64,000 bases of DNA from Beaufortia kweichowensis. Lineage: Eukaryota; Chordata; Actinopteri; Cypriniformes; Gastromyzontidae. Under the pieces are notes generated by a model that worked only from the letters and a program-made list of their open reading frames with translations, was not told where the DNA came from and searched no databases. A program made the translations under genes and the position numbers. Location of the stretch: contig CM032797.1 in the NCBI GenBank assembly GCA_019155185.1, positions 2,943,610-3,007,609 on the forward strand, given 5' to 3'. Positions 33,991 to 46,948 of this stretch are shown in pieces; positions within the stretch are counted from its first letter, which is position 1, and each line of letters begins with the position of its first letter.

Positions 33991-36900
33991 TATACAGCAT
34001 TTATACGTCTATAACAGAAAGACAAAGTGTGACATTGCAGAGGTTAATAATGATGCGCACCGGCAAACACACAAAGCAGATAATGCTAATACATGTTATT
34101 TGGACCTGGTGACAGCACGAGCCCTTCTGCCCGTCGCCTTCTGTGCTGCTCGGTGAGCGTCGTGTTATTTTCACCACGGCCCCCTCACAATCTCCTCGGC
34201 ATTCACAAATCCCCATTCAGCTCAACCGTTGCCCGCATTCCTCTCGTTCTTAAAACGTCGCTTGCGTTTTTGTCGTTAAAGAAGTGGCGTCACGTGGGAG
34301 AATGTGAGTAACGGCCCCCGTCCCGCCTCTCCATCAGTTGATGGGTTGCTGTGTTCACATACTCCCCAGCATATAGATCAGTAGTCTCCCACTCTCACCT
34401 CCATACGTGGAGGGAGTTTGCACGGCCCACCCTGGTGTATGTTTACTTCACCGCACCTCCTCCTCCTTCTCTTCTCTAGTATAACAGTTTATTTAGCGCT
34501 GGCGTATTAGGCCAAATGCTTGCATTCCTTGCATATTTGCAGCGATCTAAAGCATTAAGGCAAATATTTACATACGTGCATGGCTCATAAAATGTAATTT
34601 CTGTCACTTCATATACTGTATTTGCATATCCTCACACGTTTGCATTACCGTTTTTCATCCGTGTCTAAGTTACACTGATGGATGCATGTTTTAGATGGTT
34701 CAAATGACTGAAAATTTCTAAGAAACCCCGAGAGTTTCGCAAGAATGCTGTTCTCACGTCTAACGTTCCCCTTACTGGAATTTGACTGATGCTTTCTTAG
34801 AAATGGTGAAGCTTAGTGGACTGTGTTGTTTCTTTAAGAGCAGCTTGAATGGGTTTGATTTGCCAGTGAAAGGAATTAAATGTGCAAGATGATGATTGTT
34901 TGGGGACATTATTGTTTATTTTCTTCTTTTTTTAATGTTCTGAGCGATTTGATAGCGTAATCTGTCCCACTCGTCTTGAGCTGCTATCTGTACTGCTTTA
35001 TAAACCTTTGGAACATTAGACTGCTGCCACATCATGATGTTTTGAACGGGAAGTTCATGTGCTTGAGAATCATTCACGTTGCTATCTCTCGCTGCTGTAT
35101 AATTGAACTGATATTGAAACACGGGCTGTTTGTCAGTGTTTTACTGTTCGTGTAAATTATAAAATCTTTTGCATTGAGGGATTGGCTGCTATATGCACGT
35201 GGGGTGGCGTATTTTATAATGGCATGCATCTAACATAGATTGTTGCTGTTTATATACAAGGTTTAAGATTCAGAAGTTTATTTTCAAATGCACAGGAAAC
35301 ACTCTCTGCATATTATAGCAGCCCAGGAAAATAAAATGAGGGTGAAAGTACACAAGATATAAATATTACACAAGTAAATTAACGTAATAATTACATGTAA
35401 TGTGTAATGTAAATGTAAACATACAGTATACAGTATGTACAATTATATACTGTACAGAGTATGCAAATGTTTTGTAGACATTTGGCGAATATGCAGTATT
35501 GAACCTTATAGTGTAATTTTTACATTTTGTTTCTCAGATAATTTGAAAGTTAAGGTGTTTTGTTACAAAATTGGAAAATGAATGTTCAATAACTGTACTT
35601 ACTGTACTTTTAGCTTTTACTGCAGGCTTTACCTTTTTCAAAATTGTCCCACATGCAACATAGTGAGTCAATTGTTTGCGCATACTGTTTAACCAACTTT
35701 CCTTAAATTAATGGCCACCCTGCAGTCTTAGGAGCGTAAAGATATATCAGAATAGCGCATATTGCAATACAAAAAATAAGATTTCACAGTTAACATAATT
35801 TTATCTTAAAAGTAAAACATTTTTGTGTCACCGACCTGTTGAATTTTTAGTAATTTACATATAGCAGGTTCAATTAAACCTTACATTTTGTCAATTCTTA
35901 AATAAAAACAAATATTGTTTAAAATTATTAATGTTTCAAAATTGAAAAAATCTGTCATTTATAGTTCAGTTACTTTTTTACATTTTTAAACAAATATTGT
36001 GATACAGTCATAATCGTGAACTCAATATCTGGTAATGTATCGCAATATATCAAACTGTATTGTGAGTGTCTTATGTTGTATTTACTGTGTATAATGTAGG
36101 GTATGTTGATGCTAAACATTAGGAGATTGCTTAAGCTGAACCCATGACCGCTGGCACCCAAGACTCCTCAACTTTGACCCGAGTCCGACACAAGTTGACC
36201 CTTCTCATGACTAGACAGGAGAATCTCCCCCTCCAGTTATCACGGGACGGGGTGCTACAGCTGACACCTGCTTATTTTGCCACCAACACACTAAACTCTC
36301 CAGTCCTCCAGCCAAACACTTGAAACAACAAACTTTCCTGCCAGACTCTTTTTTGTATTTACTAATTACAGTGCTTTTTTTTTAAATACCTTTAAAGGCT
36401 TGGCAAATCTTTAGATATTAGTCTTGGCATGGACTAGGATCTCTTCCATTGTTATTAATATGCAGATTTCCGCTCGTACTTAAAACAAGTAGGTTAAGCT
36501 CCTGGAGCACTGACCTAATTTGAAGGGCCTTTCCACAGACGTTAGACGTCTCATGGGCAAGATTGGAGAGAAGAGGTGTGGCTTCCCAGCAGTAAGTCCA
36601 GTCCTGCAAACCAGGACCAAAGGTTTAGCGTGCATATATGACTTCTGTAGAAAACCAGTTATCATGGGTTTAACTGATGCTGAATATAGCTATGCAAGAT
36701 TAAGAACGTGTAATTCAAGACCGATTACAGTGCTGTGTTCGGATAGCCTACCTTCACTTTTGATATGTTGTAGTGTTTTGCTAAAATGCCTTCTCATCTA
36801 TCTAAACTCAATACCCTTACGATGACAAGGCAAAACATGCTTTTATCGTTTTTGTGGATCTTTTGTTCATGTGATATTTCAGTGTTTTGTTTAAGGAAAG

Positions 36901-37894
36901 TTTACAAAAAGTCTGGATGGTGTATTGAGTGTAAATTAGACGTGACACAAAATTATTTTAAACTATTTTAGCATAAGCTTGAAACATAACATGATCTAAA
37001 AAAAATATGTTGTTATTGCTGCAGATTATAAAAACAAATGAATCATTCTTGGCATCTAACCAGACTTTTATATTTTGCAATATTACTGGAGGCCCAAATA
37101 CAGTTTCTCATTTGTAGCTCGAGTTTAAAGAATTATTTGCATGATATAAAATGTTTAGACTTTTAATTGTGGAAAGTGTTATTTCTAACAGCAACATCAT
37201 TGCTTAAGTTCACTTATAATCCCATGTCCAGGCTGTTTATTTATATAAATGGGTCATCTAGCATTCTTTCCCTGTAGGCTATTGCATGTAAATAGTTCAA
37301 ATTCTCTATGCAAGCCCTGTTTAAACAGACAGCACATGTGGTAGGGTCAATTACAGTCTTTGCACTAGGGGTGGCTTGTTTGGGAAAGCAGGAGCGAGGT
37401 CCGACACCTGTGCAGCTGATATCTGCAGCAGCTCCTCACAGCTGGGGGTCGGCGGAGACCGGGCCACGGACCCACTCGTGGCCTCCTCTGCCGTGCGTGT
37501 GAACCGCCTGCTTTACGCAGTTTCACGACAGAGGTGTGAAGTAGCCTGCCGTATATCTCCTTAATGCCCTGCTGCTCTAGATTGCGGCAGACGCGGAGAG
37601 TGACCGCAGACCGGCTCTGAACAGTCTTTACCATTGTCTCTCTCACTTAGTTACTAATTACAAAACTGCAGATGACATTAGTGAACGAGCATGTTAATAA
37701 AGCCGCCTTCATTCCTGCCTTAGTAATTATTAAGATCTGGTCATGTGCAATTGATTCCATGTGCCTCTGCGAGGCCTAAAATAGTTCAGCACAATAATGA
37801 CTTGTTCTACCTGGTTCGAGAAAGAGTCAAGTGTAGGTTCGACTGCACATGTAAGTGTTTTTATGCATGGATTGGCTTTTTTATCATTTTCAGA

Positions 37895-38036
37895 TGGGTT
37901 ACATTACAATACACTTTTATCCTAAATGAAATACAGGGCAAATTTCAAGGTACACATTTTTTCAGTGTGTGTATTCTGGGATCTAACCTATGACCTTTGT
38001 GTTGTCAATGATATGCTCTACCAGTTGAGCTACAAT
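37895..38036 (-). mobile_element. Degenerate tRNA-derived SINE
   Basis: ATTACAATACACTTTTATCC, CTGGGATCTAACCTATGACC and GATATGCTCTACCAGTTGAGC. The last, inverted, is a good A-box-like GCTCAACTGGTAGAGC, as in a tRNA D arm. Confidence 0.6.
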
Positions 38037-38067
38037 AACACATTGCTAACATGCGTCTATATGTGTG

Positions 38068-38290
38068 TTAGAGCTGCACAATATTGAAAAGAAATGCAAT
38101 ATGGGATCATTCCTTAAATAATGCAGTACGATATGTAATAGAAGTTCAATTTCTACAAAACAAAAAATTATAACCAATATACATGTTTCATATCTTTTTG
38201 ATTGTTAATAATGTTTTACACATCAGAACATCAGTAAAACTGTAACTTTTAAAGAAAACATTTGCAATATTTCAATACTTTTTTATGTAT
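38068..38290. repeat. CTGCACAATATTG-type interspersed repeat
   Basis: Starts AGAGCTGCACAATATTGAAAAG and continues with CAATATGGGATC and ATTTGCAATATTTCAATAC, resembling the GGGCTGCACGATATAT repeat common in fish. A related inverted end (CTGTGCAGCCCTACAG) occurs at about 58425-58441, and weaker similarity at 35990-36060. Confidence 0.4.
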
Positions 38291-41200
38291 TTTGCAGTCC
38301 TTATGTGTGTGTGTTTATATACACAACATACTAACATTAATAGTAATTTAATCTAGAACAGCATAATGTACAGTATATTATGTTCATTGATATGATATTG
38401 TAGTCATTGTAGATGTCTGTATTCATGTGTGAGAACTGTACTGAACTGTATTTACGTCTTCCTTGATAGTTTATGTATATGTAGCTTTGTGCAGGCACAC
38501 ATTGTGTGCGTCATGGGGCACAGCGGTCAGCAGGGGAGGCAGTTAACAGAACTTTGGTACTTGTTCTGTGTCACTCAAGTTGTTCTCGAGAACTGTATGA
38601 AGAGATAGATTAGTTCTCGAACACTGCTGATATCAGATTAAAGACAAAAGAGGAAGGCTTTCCCAGTACGACTCTCTCTGGATTGTGTAATAGTTCATGC
38701 AACAAAGTTGAGCCTTTTTGTAACCTTGGCCAGTTTGCATAAGCTTTTATAATAATAATAAAAGGCTTTTTGCAGTCGTCCTGCAACACTTTATTTCTCA
38801 GTTTAGCAACTGCTGAGTTGCATAGACTAATGCAGAGTAAGTTTTCTGTTTCGTTTGATTAGTAGGGCATATGCTTCTCCTGAAAACAGAACCAGCTTTC
38901 CCAACAGTGCTGTTGTTATTATCAGCAGCTTTAAGGGAAGGGGAGGGAAGGGTGTGCGGGGCTCTTGCGTCACAGGCTGCCTTGACCGGCTGTGTCTCGC
39001 GTCATCTGAAATATCTCCCAACCTCCACATATGTACGTTCCCGCAAGGACAGATCCAGCAGAACGCTTTCGAGCCACGTTGTCCCATCTAAATTTCATCC
39101 AGTCTTGATCGACTCCACGATAATGTCTGAACATCACAGAGAACTTGGCTAATTTCTTCTATCTTCAAATGTGTTCAACTCGATATGTTGCAAAGTTCCA
39201 GTTAAAACGGCCGTTCAGTCGTAGGAGCAGAATTCAGTGCTATATTAGGCAATGGATACGTGGGTTCAGAATCCCCCAGATAAGTGCCTCTCACACTTAC
39301 TGGAAGCTACACTTCTCCCTTTAGGAGTTCCCCACTTCCGTCTGCATGACTTCCTCTGCCCTTATAAGGAAGCGGATGGGGGAGGAAGTCGGCTATTGAG
39401 AAGCCGGTTAGTCATTTTCTTTGCTTTGCCCTTGTGCTTGTTTACCGGCTGCCGATCACAATGGGTAATGACGATGCACCTGCCTCCGACTCTCACTTCA
39501 AAGGCCTGCTCCACATCCATGTGCACGCACATCAAACGTGAGCCATGTGTGTGCACGAGTGACCCGGGGAGTAAAGCGTTTTCCTGTTTCTAGACTCACA
39601 AAGGGTCTCGCTAACTCGTGAATCATGAAAGACTGTTATAGTTTTGGCCGTCTTGTAAATACCCAATTCTCAGAATAGCCAGAGGGCAAGAAACTGTACA
39701 TGTTTTTTTTTCTTCCATCGCAGATTCTTATCTGGTTGTGCACCTTCCTGCGCGTGGTCACGTAGAGTCCCTCAAGGTTTTTTTTTTTAGATCCTGTTGT
39801 CATACAATCTGATCGTTTCATCACCGCAGGAAACTGTGCACTGCTGATTTCATTTATTCATATGCTCGTTGCGTTTACACATCCGAAATGGCAAAAATGT
39901 CGCCAGTGAGGTGGATCCGGAGAGGGTGCGCCCCTCCCACACGATACGGAGAGTGTTTTGACTAGATGCACTTCCTGACCTCAGGCTCCTGTCGCCTGCA
40001 TCCCAGACGTTGTTGGGGCAGGTTTCGCTTCATTTTTCCTCCTCCTCACCAGTTCGTGCCACACATTTAAACCTCACCCTGTCCTCTCTTGCAAAGTTTG
40101 CAGAAACGCGCCTCCTCCCAAACGATGTTTCTGTGCTTTTCTGGCTGCTCTTCTATTGGCGGGGGTGTTGTGTCTATTCAGGCCTGGCTGTGAATTTCTT
40201 AATAAATATTAAAATATTTAAAGTGTGATAAAGGCTGTTGCGTAATGTGAAAAAATGAAACACAATGACTGGTGTTTGCATGCTTTGACATCAGGATACT
40301 CTTGCATTCTCTTTGACTTGTGTCCATTTAGTTTTTTTCTGAACAACGAGAATATTTCATATGGTTGTTGTGCTGGTTTCTGCAAAAGAATAAGTCCTGT
40401 AAGTTCACATTCATAAGCTGTTTGCATTAGTATCCTATTAAGAGTATTTATGGCTTACAGTGTATGCCAAAACAGGATTTCTAGTCTCAATAGTTTCTTA
40501 TAGTCTGAGACACAAATTGCATTGGACGACATTCCAGCAATTCCTCGGACTAGTTAAACAAATGTCTTAGCAAGCATTTTTTCACCGCTGGATAATTTAA
40601 TGGTATTATCATAAAGTGGCTTGACTAAAGCGATTCATACCATAACAAAGACATTCTCAAATCCCTCTTTTGTCCGCCCAACTGTCAAACAAGTTTCTAA
40701 CTGGGTGTTGGTGGTACCATCGAGTGATGCACACACAGGCAATGCCAGCTACACCTGTCTGATCAAACGTTTGCCTGGGGTGTTGCTGATCTTGCTCCTG
40801 CTCCTAACTGCAAGAATTCAATATCGTAATAAAAAAATTGCATTGACTGTACTGATGTTAGGACTCTTGTTATTTAAAAAAAGGAGGCTGAAAACACTCC
40901 CAGATCTTCTACACAGCGCACGTGCCTGACAGAAGTGTAACGGTAATGAGTCTGCAGAGGAGACGTTGTAAATGACCGTCCAAACAATTTCCTCCCACTT
41001 CGGTAATTTGTTCCTCACAGAGACCCTGCCTGTCTATTTTTCTGTCTGCCTGGTCATGAGACCGTCTGTGCTTTTGTTTCTCTGTACTTGCTTGTTTTTC
41101 CCACTGGTCCCACACAGACGCATGCTTACATTCTGAGACTCCAGCGTGCTGTAGCGAGCAAACCGTCATGTGATTTCTGCCGGGAGACGAAAAATCCCAT

Positions 41201-42453
41201 AAATTTTTCCCTCGTTTTTCTCTCCGTTCCCCTCCTCCCTCTGATATCCTGGAAGATACTGTAAGCCGTGGAAAACAATCCTGACATTTTGCCTGGCAGC
41301 TGATCAAGCAGTACATGTTTTTCAGTTTCTGATTCCTGTAAGGAAGTCGTTGAGCGAGATTATTAAGTACAGGGGAGGCCGCGTCGCTTGTTTGGAGTCA
41401 CACACGCACACTGTGCTGCAGTGTTATTGCACTGTGATAAGAAACAAACGCTTATCTGCTCTTCATAAAATGTTCATTTGTGAATTGTCAGAGTGTTTAC
41501 CGTTGCTCTGGTTACGTTTACTGTAAATTCTGAATGGTTGAGCTTCGTTGGAAGCCATTTAAAATGCAAATAAATGCACACTTGACCCATATTAACACGT
41601 TGAGTTTCAATTATGCATATCATAATAAACCATTTTGTATAGCTTAAAGGTGCAATATGCACTTACCTGAGGCCTCGTGCAGAGTTTCATTGGCCAGAAT
41701 TATCACTAAGTCTGTCGTTTTATTGGCTGTTAGCATTAGACATCTTTCCCTGCCAAGTATGAAAAGCCGTTAGTCAGAGTCTGTTTGGAGTCAGAACACA
41801 GTTTTTTCCCGTCCTGTTTTTCCCCCACACTTCTTGTTCAAAACAGTCATATACGGTCTTCCCGCCAAGCGCTGCGCCTGAGCCCAGAGACCACCAGTGT
41901 AGAAGCATCTGAAGCCTGGTGAGATTACTAAACAAGCCGGCACGGTGCCATCAGGTGGCCGTTAGAGGCTTTTTGATGTAATACCACATTGTGGCGCTTG
42001 ATTGGAAAGCTGGTGGGTGCTGCCGCCTGACTTTGAACGGAGAGAAAAAAGATTAAGAGAGACTGTAACCCAATCGCATGACTTAAACACTGCAGAATCT
42101 GCATGCTTTACATTCTCTCTTGAGCTCTGTTTACATGCTGCATCCTGCATTCATCACTTCTCTTGGCTTGCAGGAGAATACCAAAAAACAGTATGATAAA
42201 GTTTTATTATTATATTCCATTAGATATATTAGGTATGTTGACAGTATATGCTGGTCTGTATAGTACCAAAGTAAAGTTCAGGGTGGACAGCCGTGTTTTT
42301 AACACTTCCGGGCAGTTATTTCAATTATAGCAAGACCACAGTCATATCTGATTGAATGGGAGCAGACTGATATCTCTAAAATCACTGGGTAAAATTATAA
42401 TTAAACGACATTTCTGACCTGACATCAACTGTAGCATAACTCAACTGTTGTTT

Positions 42454-42759
42454 CTTAAAGGGATCATTCACCCAAAAATAAAAATTCTTTTATTATTTAC
42501 TCACCCTCATGTCATGTCAAACCTGACTTTCTTGCTTCAGCACAACACAGAAGAAGATATTTTGCAAAACGTTGGTTACCGGCACACATTCACTTTCATA
42601 GTATGAACACAAGGTACAATGGAAGTCAATGGGTGCCGGTAACCAGCGTTTTGCAAAATATCTTCTTCTGTGTTCCACAAAGGAAAGAATCATATAAAGG
42701 GTTTCAATGACAAAAAATTATGACATCATTTTTATTTTTGGGTGAACTGTCCCTTTAAG
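42454..42759. mobile_element. Foldback MITE (TTAAAGGG ends), copy 2, full length
   Basis: Long inverted arms: CTTAAAGGGATCATTCACCC on the left and GGGTGAACTGTCCCTTTAAG on the right, with inner arms GAAGATATTTTGCAAAACGTTGG and CCAGCGTTTTGCAAAATATCTTC. The small centre holds GGAAGTCAATGGGTGCC. About 306 bp, able to form a near-complete hairpin. Very typical of cyprinid genomes. It lies in a putative gng7 intron. Confidence 0.9.
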
Positions 42760-42934
42760 CTCAGAACAAAACAGCTTTTTCAAGGTCAGAAATATCGAAG
42801 ATCAATAAATGTCTTTATTGACTGACGTTTTTTTTGTTGCAAAAATATGTTTGTTAGGTTTATTTAGGAGGTGTTGTGTTCAAATACATCTATGGACTTG
42901 CAATTTTTTAATAATTCCAATTACAGAATGCGAC

Positions 42935-43160
42935 TTGCAGTGTGTTCAATAGGGTATACATTTTTATCGGTATATGTGTTCTCTTGGTATTGAACCCATG
43001 ACCTTTGCCAGTTTTTGCCGAATTGCTTATTATGTAGATCAACTACTAGGGTGTGGCGCTTGCAACACCAAGGTTGTGGGTTCAATCCCACACATGCTCA
43101 GTTGATGTACACTTTTAATGCCACATAAAGTCTGCCACATGCATACAATAAATATAAATG
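42935..43160. mobile_element. SINE-related inverted pair 1
   Basis: A minus-oriented half (TACATTTTTATCGGTATATG, TTGAACCCATGACCTTTGCC) is followed by a plus-oriented half (GGTGTGGCGCTTGCAACACC, GTGGGTTCAATCCCACACATG) with a tRNA-like B box. The plus half is nearly identical to 43869-43915. Confidence 0.65.
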
Positions 43161-43721
43161 AATGATTACAGATGAATCCCTCCAAATACAGATTCTTCTT
43201 CCAGATAGGATCTACTAGGATATAAGGTTATAATGTAACAGTCACAATAAAAGGACAATAACACTTTATTCTTATTTATGCAACTAGATTTGGATATTTT
43301 TGGATTCATCATCATGCTTTGCTTAGCAACTGTATTTCAGTTACACGTCTGGTATTGACTGTGCAACTGCTTCCACACTGAAGTGGCTTAAAACAGAACA
43401 TGAGCAGTAAAGGGTGGGGTGCAGTCTTCTAATGAAGGGAAAAACGGCCACTCGACCCCCTCCTCCCTCACTGGAGCCGAATTCCACTGAACGGAGAAAG
43501 AGACGCCTGTTTAGGAGCCGCTGCAAACCGCGCAGTTATGCGGAAAAGACGTGTGTGCAGTTGCACGTGAATGAGGAGAGGTGCGTGTCTGTGTATGTGT
43601 GTTAGTCATGGGCACTGGTTAGTAATCCTCACTCACTCGGAGGAGAAAACAAAGATCTGTGTGGATTTAGGTTGCTCAGTGGTGACTTGTGACATGGCCT
43701 TACCCTACTTAATGTACGGTT

Positions 43722-43953
43722 TAATCCAAAGCACTTCACAATGCATTCAGTGCATACATTATGTGTTTCCTGGGTTTTGAACCCACAGCCCTTGTGCTGC
43801 TATTGCAACATTTTTACAAATTAACCTACTTTTTGTCATGTAGGTCATTTTGCTACACCACTGATGGAGCGTGGCGCTTGCAACACCAAGGTTGTGGGTT
43901 CAATCCCAGGAACACACATTATGAGCTGACCTTTATGTCTGACAAATGTAAAT
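43722..43953. mobile_element. SINE-related inverted pair 2
   Basis: A minus half (TTTGAACCCACAGCCCTTGTGC) and a plus half (GAGCGTGGCGCTTGCAACACC, GTGGGTTCAATCCCAGGAAC) arranged as in 42935-43160. It abuts the start of GGCAATTCCA copy C. Confidence 0.65.
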
Positions 43954-44483
43954 GAGCAATGCAAATGTCAACCTTGCCATGATTTCTTTTTTACCAAAAG
44001 AGGTTTTGTCGAAGGTTTTTATCGTAGTGATAGCTCAGATGTCAATATTTGCTAGTTTAAATACCCATGTGAGGTGAAGTTTTTAATGCATTTTTCATGT
44101 TTAAAGCATAATTTGTCATAGTCATGTCACATCCATAACATTCCTCATAAATGCAAACATGAACATTAAAATAAAACGACTATTTTGTGCTCTTTAAACA
44201 GTCATTTTTCTCCACTTGTTGGGTATTATTGCTTCTGGTTTGTGTATTTTAATTCACAGAAATTCATGTGTTTTCATTTTTCACATTCAAAACACCCATT
44301 TCCATTTTTTAAATTAGATAACTCGTGCATAAATTGATATTGTTTTTATATCTGGACTCTTAAGAACAGAGCTTTAGTCAAATATAAACAGATGATTTAA
44401 TATATTGGTAACAAATACATTCTGTAAGGATTAATAGTTCAAGTTTTGACTGAAATTGTCCCGTCCATAACGCTGGAATTGCC
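43954..44483 (+). mobile_element. GGCAATTCCA-ended non-autonomous element, copy C (longest)
   Basis: Start AGCAATGCAAATGTCAACC (the first TIR is shortened), end CATAACGCTGGAATTGCC. It includes ATAGCTCAGATGTCAATATTT, ACCCATGTGAGGT, CACATCCATAACATTCCTCAT, CTCCACTTGTTGGGTATTAT and AATTCACAGAAATTC. About 530 bp, the most complete interior of the five. Confidence 0.75.
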
Positions 44484-45913
44484 AAATGTAATAGGCCTAC
44501 ATGTAAATAAATGATTACCGATGAATCTCTCTGTGTAGATTGTCTTTTCAAATGCAAACTAGAGGATATTAATTGGAATAAATTGTAACGGTTGCGATAA
44601 AATGACAGTAACAATGTATTCGTGTTTATAAATAAAGATTCTGTTTTATTACATTTGCAGTGAATGTGGTTCAATTATCAGCAGCCAACTTGGAGCCTAC
44701 ACGGTGAACATTATGGCTCCATATATCCAAACCTTGTGCCTTTCAGCCACAGGTTTTCCTGTGCAGGTTTTCTTTAAAAATAAAGGAAGATGTGGTTGGA
44801 AAGGACTGTGCAGACATCTTTCCTTATAAGAAGTGCTTGTCTGAATGAATCTGGCAATGTGCTCAATAGAGCTGCAGTTATATCTGCTGTGCCCATTTCC
44901 TGGAATGCAGTTACCGTGAAAGAGACCGTGTTTGCCGTGAGAAGACAAAGCCCAGGCACTAAGCAACATGTGTTTAGCACTCCCAGCCCTTCTAGGAAAG
45001 TCCTGGAAAGTCAGGGGTACAGCGCTGATTTAAGCGTGCGTGTGGAGGACGGTTGTATAAGGCGTGTGTTTGTGTGGAGAGAGAACGAAACCTTTCATTG
45101 CCTTCGGTGTTTCCTCCGCGTCTGCGGTTACTTTGATACTCGCCTCTCGGTGGGTGTCCCGCTATTAAAATTTACATCTCGGCGTAAGTGCTTTACAAAA
45201 TGAACTCTTGGTGAATGTATATGAAAGGGTCGTGTTGTGCAAAGCACATGATACCGTGCGACCGCGTTCAATAGTGTTTATGCTTCAGATGAACCCGAGA
45301 TAACTTCTGTCTGTATTGTTACCTTCAGGCCAGGTTTCCAAAGCAATACCGCGAAGTCGTCACCGTTCCAAAGGATGTTCTCGGCACAAGGCGGACCGGC
45401 TACATTTTGTTCACTGCTATTTTTGATCTTAACCAAACGGAAGTGTTCTTTGCCTTTATTATTTCATTATCCCGACTTGTTTTAAGGGCGTGTGTTTCTT
45501 TGAACGGCTTTCTCCAGAACATTAAACTTTTTATCTGTTCAGAACACTCTGCCCTAAAACAAGGAGGGAGAAGATAAGTCGGTGTGCCGAGAGGACGACT
45601 GCACCTGTTTTCAGTTGTTCTGCTTGTCTGATTGATGAGCCTGTTGATCTGGGTGGTCCAGACTGAAGTTTCTGGGTCGTAGCGTGGTCAGCGCTGTCAG
45701 ATAGCTTCCCTGATATGATTTTTACCAAACTTGGCTATTGTTTTAGTTATTGAGAGACATGAATGTAAGTCAGATAGTTAGCATTGTTGAAATCCTCCAA
45801 AAGTATGCCGTAGTGAGCGTTATCTCATACATTTATCAAATACATTGTCTGTAGTACTACGTGTGTGAGGTTCTGTCTGCGTCTTAACTGGATTGCATCT
45901 TTTATTGTTGCAG

Positions 45914-46948
45914 AATTTTCTCCTTTTTCCCGGCACGATAACCGATGGCAGAGAATGTCTACAACTAATAACATAGCGCAGGCCAGGAAGTTGGTGGAGC
46001 AGCTGAGGATCGAGGCCGGCATCGAACGTATCAAGGTACGTGATATGAGAGCCCTTTCCTGGCTTAAACATGAAACCGTCTTGTTCTTTATCTCTCTGAA
46101 GAGTTTCATTTTGCCGTGACCTGCTGACTGTACGTTTACTGTACCGTTTATTACATGGCTGCATGCCAAATAAATATGGACGTGAAATATTGATTTGGGT
46201 TTAAATGACTCTATCTGAGTGTAAGGAGACTGCACAGTTATATACAGCTAGCACAGATGTATAGCGAATCAGTTGGAACAATATTTAGCGATATTGTTTA
46301 GCAGTTATTATACAAAAGATATTTAAAGGTATAGTTCACCCAAAATTTGACTATTATTGACACAGATCAATATTTTAAAGGGATGATAATTCAAAATAAT
46401 TTGAAAGTGAATAATAATTCACCCAATACTGAAGATTCTGCCATCATTTAATTGCCCTGATGTTCAAAACCTGACTCTTTCTTCTGTGGAACACACAAGA
46501 AGATATTTTTTGGAAATCCCACTGATTTTGTGTGTGTATAATGGAAGTCAATGGTGGTCAATTTTTCAAGTTATGCAGGTTATAATATAATATAACAAGT
46601 CATACAAATAAATAATAAACAAACTATTCCTTTAATATATTGAGCTGTGGTGCTCATACAGGCAAATCAAGTTCGAATCTGGCTCGCAGCAATACCCAGT
46701 CCCACTCCTCCTCACTCTCTCCATCATTTGTTATACTAAAATGTCCCTTTCAATTATAGTGACGAAGCCCAAAAAACCTTAAAGTGCTCTGTCTCCAATA
46801 TTTCTTTTCTCTTTTTGCTCAGGTGTCTAAAGCTGCTGCTGACCTCATGAGTTATTGCGAGCAGCACGCCCGCAGCGACCCTCTTCTGGTGGGGGTTCCC
46901 ACCTCGGAGAACCCCTTCAAAGACAAGAAGCCTTGCATCATCCTATAG
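45914..46948 (+). CDS. gng7: Guanine nucleotide-binding protein subunit gamma-7 (coding 45955-46035 joined to 46823-46948)
   Basis: The feature starts at the acceptor-defined exon edge (TTGTTGCAG|); translation starts at ATG 45955. The CDS is 27 + 41 codons, 68 aa, the length of vertebrate G-gamma-7. Residues 2-12 (STTNNIAQARK) and IEAGIERIKVSKAAADLMSY are near-identical to the mammalian protein. The NPFKDKK segment precedes the CAAX box CIIL (65-68), whose terminal Leu predicts geranylgeranylation. Gamma-7 forms an obligate coiled-coil dimer with a G-beta subunit and anchors the heterotrimer to the membrane; in mammals it pairs with G-alpha-olf in striatal dopamine/adenosine signalling to adenylyl cyclase. 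The splice junction is AAG|GTACGT ... GCTCAG|GTG, phase 0. The 787-bp intron carries a MITE and a SINE. The ATG at 45945 is out of frame (see the separate entry). Confidence 0.97.
45945..45968 (+). promoter_or_regulatory. gng7: Short upstream ORF overlapping the gng7 start codon
   Basis: An ATG ten bases before the gng7 ATG, in another frame, opens a 7-codon frame that ends with TAA at 45966-45968, inside the gng7 coding sequence. Its context has C at -3 and G at +4. The gng7 ATG has A at -3. Ribosomes reading the short frame would pass the main start, so expression would depend on leaky scanning or backward reinitiation. This assumes the exon is part of the mature leader. Confidence 0.7.
46323..46635. 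mobile_element. Foldback MITE (TTAAAGG ends), copy 3, degenerate (gng7 intron)
   Basis: TTAAAGGTATAGTTCACCC at the left, GAAGATATTTTTTGGAAATCC and ATGGAAGTCAATGGTGG in the centre, and a decayed right end ACTATTCCTTTAA. It contains a partial internal duplication (AAAGGGATGATAATTC). Older than the 42454 copy judging by divergence. Confidence 0.7.
46640..46745 (+). mobile_element. tRNA-derived SINE fragment (gng7 intron)
   Basis: GAGCTGTGGTGCTCATACAGG and AAGTTCGAATCTGGCTCGC (B-box-like GTTCGAATC), followed by a C/T-rich tail with CTCTCTCCATCATTTG, the layout of a common fish tRNA-type SINE. It sits immediately next to the MITE at 46323-46635. Confidence 0.5.

Larger units (their letters stand above)
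28041..45913 (+). other. gng7: Putative gng7 5' introns (about 18 kb)
   Basis: No coding exon other than the candidate at 30633-30694 was recognised. Contents: GGCAATTCCA copies B (31618-32020) and C (43954-44483), (GA)n at 32942-32970, a CTTAAAGCTGCAA MITE (33809-33990), SINE fragments (37895-38036, 42935-43160, 43722-43960), a CTGCACAATATTG-type repeat (about 38068-38290) and a foldback MITE (42454-42759). GC-richer patches at about 34130-34340, 37370-37620 and 38930-39080 have no clear splice framework and remain unexplained. Confidence 0.4.

Noticed and set aside
37895..38036. Possible functional tRNA gene (GCTCTACCAGTTGAGC)
   Set aside because: The tRNA-like boxes are embedded in a decayed SINE head and tail, and the cloverleaf cannot be completed.
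44790..45203. 137-codon plus-strand open frame
   Set aside because: No homology recognised, no splice or regulatory framework, inside a putative gng7 intron; other frames of the same stretch are also open by chance.
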